Shown: piece after piece, positions 1-7,830 of the stretch
Numbering within the stretch: the stretch's first letter is position 1
Layout of the letters: each line of letters opens with the position of its first letter
Translations under genes and position numbers: made by a program
The notes under the pieces: model-generated
The model's database searches: none
The model's input: only the letters and a program-made list of their open reading frames with translations
What the model was told of the DNA's origin: nothing
Assembly (NCBI GenBank): GCA_964629825.1
Contig: CAZVUW010000040.1
Span: forward strand, 1-25,395
Reading direction: 5' to 3'
DNA from: CAZVUW01 sp964629825
GTDB lineage: Bacteria; Actinomycetota; Nitriliruptoria; Euzebyales; Egibacteraceae
Length of the DNA stretch: 25,395 nt

Positions 1-149
1 CAGGAGGCATAGCCGACCGACAGGAAGATCGGCTTGTCCTGCTCACGGGCGGCGGCGAAGGCGTCCTCGCCCCACTCGTACCAGTCCACCGGGTTGTCGG
101 CGTGCTGGCGCAGATACGGAGAAGCTGCCTCGGCGAGCCGGTTAGCCAC
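1..149 (-). CDS. DUF255 / thioredoxin-fold protein (YyaL/SPATA20-like), N-terminal fragment
   Basis: Only the first 49 codons are in the window; the gene runs off the left edge. The translation starts MANRLAEAASPYLRQHADNP and continues with VDWYEWGEDAF and KPIFLSVGYAS. This is the characteristic N-terminus of the DUF255 (thioredoxin-like) family, in which a CHWCHVM-type cysteine motif normally follows at exactly the point where the window cuts, inside a TGN codon. Family members are cytosolic proteins with an N-terminal thioredoxin-like domain and an alpha/alpha-barrel; their function is poorly defined. The GTG at 149-147 is chosen because AAGGGAG lies about 9 nt upstream and the family's conserved start follows directly. 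A TAGGGT box (210-215, minus strand) could be the -10. The identification is firm; function and C-terminus cannot be judged. Confidence 0.85.
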   Translation of the reverse strand, partial: MANRLAEAASPYLRQHADNPVDWYEWGEDAFAAAREQDKPIFLSVGYAS

Positions 150-209
150 TTGCGGATCACTCCCTTGGAGCCGGTCGCGGGGGCGGGTGTGCACCGACTT
201 CCGACTGCC

Positions 210-215
210 ACCCTA
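210..215 (-). promoter_or_regulatory. Candidate -10 box for the DUF255 gene
   Basis: Minus-strand TAGGGT, matching the actinobacterial TAnnnT -10 pattern, about 60 nt upstream of the GTG start at 149. No convincing -35 is visible at 17-18 nt, so this is a weak call. Confidence 0.3.
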
Positions 216-267
216 CTGACGAGGTGGCGGGCGGGTCGGATCGCGGTCGGCGCGGGGAATGGGCGGG

Positions 268-289
268 CCCCGGCCGAGATCGGCCGGGG
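268..289 (-). terminator. GC-rich hairpin after the cell-wall protein gene
   Basis: Perfect 10-bp inverted repeat (ccccggccga / tcggccgggg) with a 2-nt spacer, 20 nt downstream of the TAG stop at 310-312 on the minus strand. There is no U-tract, as is common for actinobacterial terminator hairpins. It separates this gene from the DUF255 gene. Confidence 0.55.
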
Positions 290-309
290 TCCGCGTGGCG
301 GGTGTCTGC

Positions 310-3300
310 CTAGCGGACGACGAAGCCCTCGAGCTTCGCCCGCACGGCGTCGGTCACGGCGGCCTCGCCACCGAGGATGACGATGCGCTTGGGCGACAGC
401 CGGCGCAGCTGGGCGGCGACCGGCGCCGGGATGGCGTCGCGGTGCACCAGCAGAACCGCGCTGCCCTGGGCGTGCGCAGCCGGCGTCGCGGCGAGCGCAT
501 CCGGGAAGTCGCTGCCGGTCGCGACGTACACGGTGTCGAGGCGGCTCGGGAAGGCCTCCGCAGCCACCATGGCCGAGGTCGCGAAGCGGTCACGGCCGCC
601 GACGCGCAGCACGCGTCCGGAGGTGTAGGCGGCGAGCTCCTTCTCGACCGCCTTGGAGACGGCGGCGACGCCACCGATCACCACGATCCGCTGCGGCTTG
701 AGCCGCCTCAGCTCGGCGGCGACGCTGCGCGGCAGCGCGCCAGGGTCGGTGAGCAGGATGGGCGCAGACTCGTCGGCGGCGGCGGGACCACCGGAGAGGC
801 TGTCGGCGAACCCCGCGCCGGTCGCGATGTAGGCGACCTTCACACCTGGCTTGAAGGAGCGGCGGGACAGCGCGGCCGCCGTGGCGTAGCGGTCGGTGCC
901 GGCGACGCGCTGGACCTCGCCGTCGGTGTATGAGTCCAGGGCGCGCTCCACCGCGGCGGGCACGGCGGCGGGACCGCCGAGCACGACGATGCGGCCGGGG
1001 CGCAGGCGCTGCAGCTCCTCGATGGTCGCCTGGGGCAGCCCGTCGCTGCCCACGAGCAGGATCGGGCCGCCCTGGACGGCCGCGGCGGGACCACCCGCGA
1101 CGGCGTCGGCGTAGCGGTCCTGGTGGACGATGTAGACCACCGGAACCCCGGGCTCGAACACGGTCCTGGAGAGCCGCGCCGCCGTGGCGGTGCGCTCGGA
1201 TCCGCGCACGCGCTCGACGTTGCCCTTCGGCGGAGCCGCCGCAGGCATCGTGGCCTGGACCGTGACGCTCGGACCCGGGCCGGCCTCGTTCAGCGCGACC
1301 ACATTGATCTCATAGGTCGCCCCTGGGGTGAGCCCGGTGATCGTGAACGGCGAGCCCTCCACGACCTGCGTCTGCCACTTGCCGTCCGGCGTGCGCCACG
1401 ACACCTCGTAGCCGCCGCGCGGGCTGCCCCCGCTGCCTCCGGGCGGCGCCCAGGAGACGGTCAGGCCCTCGTCGTCGGGCTTGACCTTGACGTCGGTTGG
1501 AGCCGCCGGCGCCTGCGCGACCGGCGCACCGGTCGCAGCCTTGAACGGACCGCTGCCGGCGGCGTTGCGCGCCCGGACCTCGATCTCGTACGAGGCGCCG
1601 TTGACCAGCCCCGAGATGGTGTGGCCGGTCTGCTTCACGTCGACCGAGGTCCAGGTCTCCGTCCCGGACGCGCGCCAGCGCACCCGGTAGCCGGTGATCT
1701 TGGCGCCGTTGCCGGCAGGCTCGGACCAGGACAGGGTCAGGGCGCTGTCCCGCGGCGTGACCTTGATCTTCGCGATCGCGGCCGGCGGCCCCACCGGCGT
1801 GACCGTCAGCAGGTCTGAGACGGGGCTGCGGTGCTCGCCGCTGAGGGCGGTGATGGCCACGACGTACTTGGTGCCGTTGGCCAGACCGGTGATCGAGGCC
1901 GTGGTGTCGGTCACGATCGTCGTCTGCCAGTCAGCGTCGCCGAGCTCGCGCCAGCGCAGCTCGTAACCGGTGACAACCCCTGGTGCCGGCCAAGACAGCG
2001 CGATGCTGCCGTCGCCGGGGATGGCGGTGATGTCGGTGACCTGATCGGGTGCTCCGACGGAGATCGCACGGATGGTCGCGCTGTAGAGGCCCGCGCCGAG
2101 GGCGTTGGTCGCGCGGACCCGCGCCTCGTACTCGACGCCGTTGCTCAGGCCGCTAAGGGTGTGACCCGGCTCGTCCAGGGCGACGCTGGTCCAGGTCTCC
2201 GCGCCGACGCGGCGCCACTCGAGCGTGTAGCCGGTGATCGCGCTGCCGTTGTCGGCGGGCGCCGCCCAGGACAGCTCGATGGTCTTGCTGGCGGTGGCTG
2301 TCGCGGTGAAGGGCGACGGACGTCCCGGCGGGAGCGGGTCGGCGGTCCAGGTGACGGTGACCCCGTCGGTGTGCTGGCCGACCTTGGCCGTGACGACGTC
2401 CTGTCCGGCGTCCCCGCCGGTGTAGCAGTACTCGGCGTAGCCCTGGTCGTCGGTCAACGCGAAGCCGATGCGCTCGTTGGGGCCCTCGACGGTGTAGTCG
2501 ACGCGGATCCCCGGCACTCCGCGGCCCTGCGAATCGCGGACGGACACCGGCAGGCAGAAGAGCTCGTCGATCCGAGCGGTGACGTCGCCGCCGCCGAGGT
2601 CGACCTCGAGGCTGCGCACGGTGGCGACGGCGGAGAAGGCGCTGCCGCCCATGTACCCGTACGAGTCGGCGTTGTTCCAGCCGTAGACGAAGACGCCGAA
2701 CGGATGCGGCGAGGACAGGTTCTGGACCCCGGCGCTGATGGAGAGGCCGACGCCGTAGAAGCCGTCACCGATCGCGACGTAGGACTCCTCGGGGATCGCC
2801 GCGTCGTTGTGCTCGATCGTTCCGACCCCGATCTCGGGGACGACCAGGTTCAGATGGTGCTCGGAGAAGCCGGTGGCCGGGGTGGTGAGCGTGTAGGAGC
2901 TCTGGAACTGCTCCGTCGGCGGGACCAGCATCATCATCGGGTCGCCGATGGTGCTGTCGAAGCTGATCCCGTTGGCGTACTGGGCCACCAGGACGGGTCC
3001 GCTGGTGACGATGCGCGACGGGTCCTTCAGGACGAGCTCGTGGAAGGCGCCGCTCGCGAGCGTGGCCACCAGCTCGCCGTCGACGTGCACCTCGGTGTCG
3101 TCCTCGGCGGCGAGGATCCGGAAGGTGTCCCCGCCGGTGCGGCTGCGCAGCGGCATGGAGGCGAAGTCGGTGCCCCACGCCGTCAGCGGCGGAAGCTGCT
3201 CGACGATGTGGTCGCAGGCGGACGCGGTGGTGGGGATGTTTGCGCACTGGTCGCCGGCGAACACCGCCACCGGCCGATTCGAGACGACACGCGTGCCGGT

Positions 3301-3924
3301 CAGATCACCGACGATCGAGCGGAGCTGATAGACATCACCCGCGTCGAGCTCGACCTCGTAGGCGACGCCCGCAGGGCGTGCTCCGGCCGTCCCGCTCGGG
3401 GTGATCGTGACGGTGGTGTCGTCGGCGCTGGCTGCGATCGTGGCCTGGCCGCCCATCTGGGGGGTGTAGGCGAGGATCAGGTGCTCGGTGCCGAGCGCGT
3501 CGACCGGGTAGCCGAGGTAGGCGTCGGTGCTGGCCGAGATCTGGTTGAGGCCGTAGACGGTGACCGGCTCCTCGGCGGTCACGTGGATGCCGAGGGGCTG
3601 CACGCCGTCGGACTCGTTGACGTGAACGGTCTTCGGCAGGGTCACGGTCGTGACGTCGCCGGGGGCGATCGAGAAGTCCTGGGACCACTCGATCCCGGGC
3701 ACCTCGACGGTGCCGGTCGTCGCGGCATCGCCGCTGATGAAGAAGGACGGCGTCGCATCGGTGCTGTAGTTGCCGGGGAAGGCGAGCCAGAACTCGGTGC
3801 CGCGGCTGTCCTTCGGGTCGGGCGGGGCGGGGACTGCGAAGGCCGCGGGGGCGATGAGCCCCAGGGCCAGACTTGCGACGACGAGCACGCCGAGGAGGCG
3901 GCCTGTCGAGGGGCGACGGGGCAT
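310..3924 (-). CDS. Secreted multi-domain cell-wall protein: IgGFc-binding-like, Ig-like, 4x FN3, 3x CWB2 repeats
   Basis: A 1204-residue exported protein. Residues 1-30 form a Sec signal peptide (MPRRPS..., hydrophobic core, cleavage near AFA). Residues about 35-430 resemble the IgGFc-binding N-terminal domain (GTEFWLAFPGNY). An Ig-like (Big-type) domain lies at about 445-520 (SQGRGVPGIRVDYTV). Four fibronectin type III domains span about 530-900, with repeated GYxLxWR and NGxxYExxVxAxNxxG motifs. Three cell-wall-binding type 2 repeats span about 903-1204, beginning RVRGSERTATA, RVAGTDRYATA and RVGGRDRFATS and each ending in an RIVVLGG-type strand. CWB2 repeats are known to hold proteins non-covalently on Gram-positive walls, so the rest is probably displayed for adhesion; the ligand is unknown. 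ATG 3924 is chosen over the in-frame TTG at 3945 because GGAGA sits about 7 nt upstream and the signal peptide follows directly. It appears monocistronic, with a hairpin after the stop. Confidence 0.9.
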   Translation of the reverse strand: MPRRPSTGRLLGVLVVASLALGLIAPAAFAVPAPPDPKDSRGTEFWLAFPGNYSTDATPSFFISGDAATTGTVEVPGIEWSQDFSIAPGDVTTVTLPKTVHVNESDGVQPLGIHVTAEEPVTVYGLNQISASTDAYLGYPVDALGTEHLILAYTPQMGGQATIAASADDTTVTITPSGTAGARPAGVAYEVELDAGDVYQLRSIVGDLTGTRVVSNRPVAVFAGDQCANIPTTASACDHIVEQLPPLTAWGTDFASMPLRSRTGGDTFRILAAEDDTEVHVDGELVATLASGAFHELVLKDPSRIVTSGPVLVAQYANGISFDSTIGDPMMMLVPPTEQFQSSYTLTTPATGFSEHHLNLVVPEIGVGTIEHNDAAIPEESYVAIGDGFYGVGLSISAGVQNLSSPHPFGVFVYGWNNADSYGYMGGSAFSAVATVRSLEVDLGGGDVTARIDELFCLPVSVRDSQGRGVPGIRVDYTVEGPNERIGFALTDDQGYAEYCYTGGDAGQDVVTAKVGQHTDGVTVTWTADPLPPGRPSPFTATATASKTIELSWAAPADNGSAITGYTLEWRRVGAETWTSVALDEPGHTLSGLSNGVEYEARVRATNALGAGLYSATIRAISVGAPDQVTDITAIPGDGSIALSWPAPGVVTGYELRWRELGDADWQTTIVTDTTASITGLANGTKYVVAITALSGEHRSPVSDLLTVTPVGPPAAIAKIKVTPRDSALTLSWSEPAGNGAKITGYRVRWRASGTETWTSVDVKQTGHTISGLVNGASYEIEVRARNAAGSGPFKAATGAPVAQAPAAPTDVKVKPDDEGLTVSWAPPGGSGGSPRGGYEVSWRTPDGKWQTQVVEGSPFTITGLTPGATYEINVVALNEAGPGPSVTVQATMPAAAPPKGNVERVRGSERTATAARLSRTVFEPGVPVVYIVHQDRYADAVAGGPAAAVQGGPILLVGSDGLPQATIEELQRLRPGRIVVLGGPAAVPAAVERALDSYTDGEVQRVAGTDRYATAAALSRRSFKPGVKVAYIATGAGFADSLSGGPAAADESAPILLTDPGALPRSVAAELRRLKPQRIVVIGGVAAVSKAVEKELAAYTSGRVLRVGGRDRFATSAMVAAEAFPSRLDTVYVATGSDFPDALAATPAAHAQGSAVLLVHRDAIPAPVAAQLRRLSPKRIVILGGEAAVTDAVRAKLEGFVVR

Positions 3925-4061
3925 GGTGGGTCTCCGATTTCGCAACGGATTGGGGAAGGTTGCGTCGGAGGCAAGAGGTCACGCCTTAACCGCGATCTCG
4001 GATTTCATCAATGTTGGGGATTCGGGTAGAGGCCGCCGGCGGTCTCGACCCCGGCAATGGC

Positions 4062-4102
4062 GGCGGCCGCCGGACGTCTCAGCTTGGAGTCCGGCGGCCG
4101 CC
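4062..4102 (-). terminator. Hairpin after the YfcC-family transporter gene
   Basis: Perfect 14-bp inverted repeat (ggcggccgccggac / gtccggcggccgcc) with a 13-nt loop, 25 nt beyond the transporter stop (4128-4130, minus strand). It has no U-tract. It lies in the gap before the cell-wall protein gene and probably insulates the two. Confidence 0.6.
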
Positions 4103-4127
4103 TGGTCGTGCGCGACCCTCTGAGCGG

Positions 4128-5708
4128 TCAGCCGATGCCCAATGCCGCGCCGATGGCCATGAACGCGATCGTCACGACCAGAAGGACGCCGAGCAGCGGG
4201 GCCAGGAAGCGCAGGTAGCGGTTGTAGTCGACCTTCGCCAGCGCCAGGCCGCCCATCACGACCGCAGACGTCGGGGTGAACAGGTTCATCCATCCCGAGG
4301 CGGACTGGTAGGCGGTGACCACCAGCGAGCGGGACACGTCCGCGAAGTCGCCCAGCGGCGCGAGCACCGGCATGGCGAGCGCCGCGTGGCCCGAGCTGGA
4401 CGGCACGAGGAACGCCAGCGGGATGTTCAGGATGAACATCAGCGCTCCGAACAGACCGGAGGAGGTCTCCGCAACGGTCCTCTCCAGGGCGTTCAGCACG
4501 GTGTCGGTGATCATCGCGTTGTTCATGATCACGGTGACGCCGCGTGCCAGGACGATGATCAGGCCGACGGAGATGAAGTCGCCCGCACCACGCACGATGG
4601 TGTCGGTGAGCTCCTTCTCGCCGAAGCCGGCGACCAGCCCCACCACGACGGCCATGACCAGGAACAGGGCGGCAAGCTCAGGGAAGTACCAGTCGAGCTG
4701 CCAGGCGTAGGACGCGGCGTCGGGTCCCTCGAACACCTGCGCCCACGGCACGATCGCGAAGATCATGAACGCGAACGTCGCGGCCATCAGCCACAGGACG
4801 TTGCGGCGCCGACGGGTCAGCTCAGGACCCTCCGCCTGGACCGTGGCGACATCGGCGTCGTCCGCGCGGAAGCCGACCAGGGACCTCGCCGGATCCGCCT
4901 CCACACGCTTGGCGTAGCGCACGACGTAGAAGATGGCGATCGCCGTGAGCACGACGTACATCAGCAGGCGCAGGACGATGCCCTCACCCATGCCGATGTC
5001 GGCGGCGCCGGATGCGACTCCCGTTGCGAACGGGTTGATCGTCGATCCCATCGTGCCGATGCCCGCGCCCACGATGATCACCGCTGCGGCGACCATCCGG
5101 TCGTACCCGAGGGCGAGCATCAATGGGACGACGAGGGCGTAGAAGGCCAGGGTCTCCTCTGCCATGCCCTCGGTGGTGCCCCCCAGGGAGAACAGCACCA
5201 TCAAGACGATGATGAGCGGCACCCCGCGTCCGCCGAAGCGCCTTCCCACCCTGGCGATGCCCGCATCGATCGCGCCCGAGCGCATGATCATCGTGATGAA
5301 GACGCCGATGGACAGCACGAACAGGAAGACGCCTGCGGCCCCGAACAGCTCACCCGACTCGTACGGACCGATCGTGCCCGTCTCGCTCGACTCCACGCCG
5401 TACAGCCCGTTGACGGGTGCCATGAACAGGTCGTAGAGCCGGTCGCTGAAGGCGAGGTCGACCTCGGTGCGCTCGTAGCTGCCGGGAACCGGACGGCCGG
5501 TCTCGGGGTCCGGGCTGTACTGGCCGGTCGGGACGATGAAGGCCAGCAGCCACACCGCCAGCGTCACCGCGAACAGCACGGTGAACGCGGTCGGGAAGCG
5601 ACGCCGTCGGGTCTCCGAGAGGTGCGGCCCCGTCTCCGCCTTCGGATGATCCGGACCTCTTGGGGTCGAAAGATCTGGAACGGTCTGCGGACTTGATCCG
5701 TCAGCCAT
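4128..5708 (-). CDS. YfcC/DcuC-family membrane transporter, putative basic amino-acid (arginine/ornithine) exchanger
   Basis: A 526-residue polytopic membrane protein with roughly 11-13 hydrophobic helices and a short cytosolic Arg-rich N-terminus (SETRRRRFPTAFTVLF). Motifs typical of the YfcC / C4-dicarboxylate anaerobic carrier (DcuC) superfamily are visible: VPTGQY after the first helix, SLGGTTEGMAEE near residue 175, GAGIGTMGSTINPFATGVAS near residue 215, and a C-terminal PSSSGHAALAMPVLAPLGDF with GWMNLFTPTSAVVMGGL. Some YfcC-like proteins are annotated as arginine/ornithine antiporters. Its divergent position beside arginine deiminase makes arginine/ornithine or arginine/citrulline exchange the best guess, but substrate is inferred from context only. 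ATG 5708 is preferred over upstream in-frame starts up to 5756 because GGAGGTG lies 6 nt before it. No arcD of the APC type is seen in the window. Confidence 0.85.
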   Translation of the reverse strand: MADGSSPQTVPDLSTPRGPDHPKAETGPHLSETRRRRFPTAFTVLFAVTLAVWLLAFIVPTGQYSPDPETGRPVPGSYERTEVDLAFSDRLYDLFMAPVNGLYGVESSETGTIGPYESGELFGAAGVFLFVLSIGVFITMIMRSGAIDAGIARVGRRFGGRGVPLIIVLMVLFSLGGTTEGMAEETLAFYALVVPLMLALGYDRMVAAAVIIVGAGIGTMGSTINPFATGVASGAADIGMGEGIVLRLLMYVVLTAIAIFYVVRYAKRVEADPARSLVGFRADDADVATVQAEGPELTRRRRNVLWLMAATFAFMIFAIVPWAQVFEGPDAASYAWQLDWYFPELAALFLVMAVVVGLVAGFGEKELTDTIVRGAGDFISVGLIIVLARGVTVIMNNAMITDTVLNALERTVAETSSGLFGALMFILNIPLAFLVPSSSGHAALAMPVLAPLGDFADVSRSLVVTAYQSASGWMNLFTPTSAVVMGGLALAKVDYNRYLRFLAPLLGVLLVVTIAFMAIGAALGIG

Positions 5709-5884
5709 GGCCACACCTCCGCTCGGAACCGCTGACATACCAACCATGCGCTCCACGGTCGGATAGGAAAGGGGCCAAGGTCCCTAAGCGTCAGTGCCCT
5801 TGTGCCTTCTCGCCACTGTGGGTGAGCGGAACACTTCGAGGGAGGCCGCGCTGGACCCGCCGGCGCCTGAGGGGGGATGGACCT

Positions 5885-7111
5885 GTGACTAGATTTCGAG
5901 TCGCCTCAGAAGTCGGCCCGCTGCGCCAGGTGATCGTGCACCGACCCGACCTGGAGCTGCGGCGACTCACGCCCAGCAACAAGGACGAGTTCCTCTTCGA
6001 CGAGGTCCTCTGGGTGAAGAAGGCACGCCAGGAGCACGACGCGTTCGTCGACGCGCTGAATGAGGCGGGCGTGGTCACCCACTACTTCGACGACCTGCTG
6101 CGCGAGACCGTGGCGCTCCCGGACGCCCGAAAGCACATCCTCGACCGCGCGCTGGACGAGCGGATGTACGGCTCTTTGGCTATGGACGCGCTGCGGAACC
6201 TCTTCGACGCGCTGCCAGACGACGAGCTGACCACACACCTCATCGCCGGCATCTCCAAGCGGGAGGTGCTCGAGCGGATCGAGGCGCCCAGATCCCTGTG
6301 GTTCCACGCCCTGGAGATCGACGATCTCGTCCTGCCGCCGCTGCCGAACACGCTGTTCACGCGCGACACCTCAGCCTGGATCTACGGCGGCGTCGCGATC
6401 AACTCGATGCGCAAGAAGGCGCGCATGCGCGAGACGGTCCACTACGAGGCCATCTACCGCTACCACCCCCTCTTCGCCGACGCGGACTTCGAGGTGTGGA
6501 CGCCGGGCACGGCAGGCGGGCCGGCGACTGTCGAAGGTGGCGACGTCCTGGTGATCGGCAACGGCGCGGTGCTGATCGGCATGAGCGAGCGCACGCGACC
6601 CCAGGGCGTGGAGCGGCTTGCCGCCCGGCTGCTCTCCTCAGACGAGGTGACCCGCGTGATCGCCTTGGAGCTGCCCCACGCTCGCAGCTCGATGCACCTG
6701 GACACCGTGATGACGATGGTCGACGAGGAGTCCTTCGTCGCCTATGCGGGGCTCGGGCTGCTGCCCTCCTACACGATCGAGCGCGGAGACACCGAGAAGG
6801 AGCTCGAGGTCACGGATCACCCGCCCGCTCGGATGTACGACGTGATCGCGGCCGCCCTCGGACGGAACCGGATCCGGGTCCTCACCGCCGAGGCCGACGT
6901 GTGGGAGGCCGAGCGCGAGCAGTGGGACGACGGCTGCAACGTCCTGGCCGTGCGGCCGGGCGTCGTCGTCGCCTACGACCGCAACGTCACCACCAACACC
7001 TACCTGCGCAAACAGGGCATCGAGGTCATCACCGTGAGCGGCAACGAGCTCGGACGCGGACGGGGTGGGCCGCGCTGCATGACCTGTCCCATCCTGCGGG
7101 ACGACATCTGA
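5885..7111 (+). CDS. arcA: Arginine deiminase
   Basis: A 408-residue cytosolic enzyme that hydrolyses L-arginine to L-citrulline and ammonia, the first step of the arginine deiminase pathway. Length matches the family (about 405-415). All catalytic residues known from the Pseudomonas enzyme are recognisable: Asp161 in FTRDTS, Glu217 in VEGGDV, His271 and Asp273 in SSMHLDTV, and the nucleophile Cys401 in RCMTCPILRDDI at the extreme C-terminus. GTG 5885 is chosen because a strong purine run (GAGGGGGG) lies about 8 nt upstream and the protein then begins at the conserved VASEVGPLRQVIVH. It is divergent from the YfcC-family transporter across a 176-bp intergenic region in which I see no clear ArgR box. 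Any downstream arcB or arcC cannot be assessed because the assembly gap starts 5 nt after the stop. Confidence 0.97.
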   Translation: MTRFRVASEVGPLRQVIVHRPDLELRRLTPSNKDEFLFDEVLWVKKARQEHDAFVDALNEAGVVTHYFDDLLRETVALPDARKHILDRALDERMYGSLAMDALRNLFDALPDDELTTHLIAGISKREVLERIEAPRSLWFHALEIDDLVLPPLPNTLFTRDTSAWIYGGVAINSMRKKARMRETVHYEAIYRYHPLFADADFEVWTPGTAGGPATVEGGDVLVIGNGAVLIGMSERTRPQGVERLAARLLSSDEVTRVIALELPHARSSMHLDTVMTMVDEESFVAYAGLGLLPSYTIERGDTEKELEVTDHPPARMYDVIAAALGRNRIRVLTAEADVWEAEREQWDDGCNVLAVRPGVVVAYDRNVTTNTYLRKQGIEVITVSGNELGRGRGGPRCMTCPILRDDI

Positions 7112-7116
7112 GGCCG

Positions 7117-7216
7117 NNNNNNNNNNNNNNNNNNNNNNNNNNNNNNNNNNNNNNNNNNNNNNNNNNNNNNNNNNNNNNNNNNNNNNNNNNNNNNNNNNNN
7201 NNNNNNNNNNNNNNNN
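7117..7216. other. Assembly gap (100 Ns)
   Basis: Exactly 100 consecutive Ns, the conventional placeholder for a scaffold gap of unknown length. It truncates the SMP-30-like gene on its right and follows arcA on its left. The true distance and any genes between them, including possible arcB or arcC, are unknown. Confidence 0.98.
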
Positions 7217-7700
7217 GGGTCGCCGTGTCGATGTAGTAGGCGAGGGAGCCGTCTGGGCTCCACTCCAACCCGTTGGAGACGGTCACGCCGGTGAGCACGA
7301 CCTCGACCTCACCCGAGGGATCCAGGCGGTGGAGGGACGCGGCTCCCGGGCGCTGGTCGTAGGCCATGGACCCGCAGTAAAAGCGCCCCTGCGGATCGCA
7401 GCCCCCCTCGTTCATGCGCAGCCCCGGGTCGGTCCAGAGGTCGTCGAGGACGGTGATCGCGCCCGCTGGATCTTCGAGCGCAAAGCCACGCTCAACCCCG
7501 ATCACCGCGCCGCCGGCGCGGCGCGGGCGCACCGCCGCGGCGATCCTCGCCACGTGCCGGCGTGTGACCGCAGCCCCCGGCCCGAGCGCCAGGATGTCGC
7601 CGGCCAGCATGTCGACCCAGCGCAGGCCGCCCCAGCTCGGCGACCAGACGGGACCCTCGCCGTGGTAGGCGACGGGCTCGGTGAGCTGCTCTGCCCTCAT
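7217..7700 (-). CDS. SMP-30/gluconolactonase/LRE-family protein, truncated by the gap
   Basis: About 161 N-terminal residues of a six-bladed beta-propeller of the SMP-30/gluconolactonase/LRE family; the C-terminal half is lost in the gap. Visible hallmarks are YHGEGPVWSPSWGGLRWVDM at the N-terminus with the metal-ligand Glu, RMNEGGCDPQGRFYCGSM (the metal-binding Asn and the blade turn), and VSNGLEWSPDGSLAYYIDT. The family comprises metal-dependent sugar lactonases and related hydrolases; the catalytic Asp normally further downstream is not in the sequence. ATG 7700 is taken because the domain begins immediately after it; an in-frame TTG at 7757 would add 19 low-complexity residues. The upstream ribosome-binding site is weak. 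Substrate cannot be assigned. Confidence 0.85.
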
Positions 7701-7779
7701 GACGCCCGGTGGTACCCCGCCGACCGCCGACGAACCCGCCGGCGCCCACCGTGACAATCTGGTCAGCGGCAGAGCGGGA

Positions 7780-7804
7780 GGGCGGCCGGGATTCCCGGCC
7801 GCCC
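7780..7804 (-). terminator. Hairpin after the S8 protease gene
   Basis: Perfect 11-bp inverted repeat (gggcggccggg / cccggccgccc) with a 3-nt loop, 26 nt beyond the TGA stop at 7831-7833 on the minus strand. No U-tract follows. Confidence 0.6.
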
Positions 7805-7830
7805 CCGACGGAGCGCTCAGGCCCGTCGCC

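Noticed and set aside
1831..5696. Long plus-strand open frames opposite the CWB2 protein and the YfcC-family transporter
   Set aside because: The antisense translations are rich in Arg, Asp, Gly, Val and His with no recognisable domain, while the minus frames contain clear families.
5709..5884. ArgR operator between the transporter gene and arcA
   Set aside because: No AT-rich ARG-box-like palindrome is present in this 176-bp region; short -10-like hexamers occur but none is convincing.
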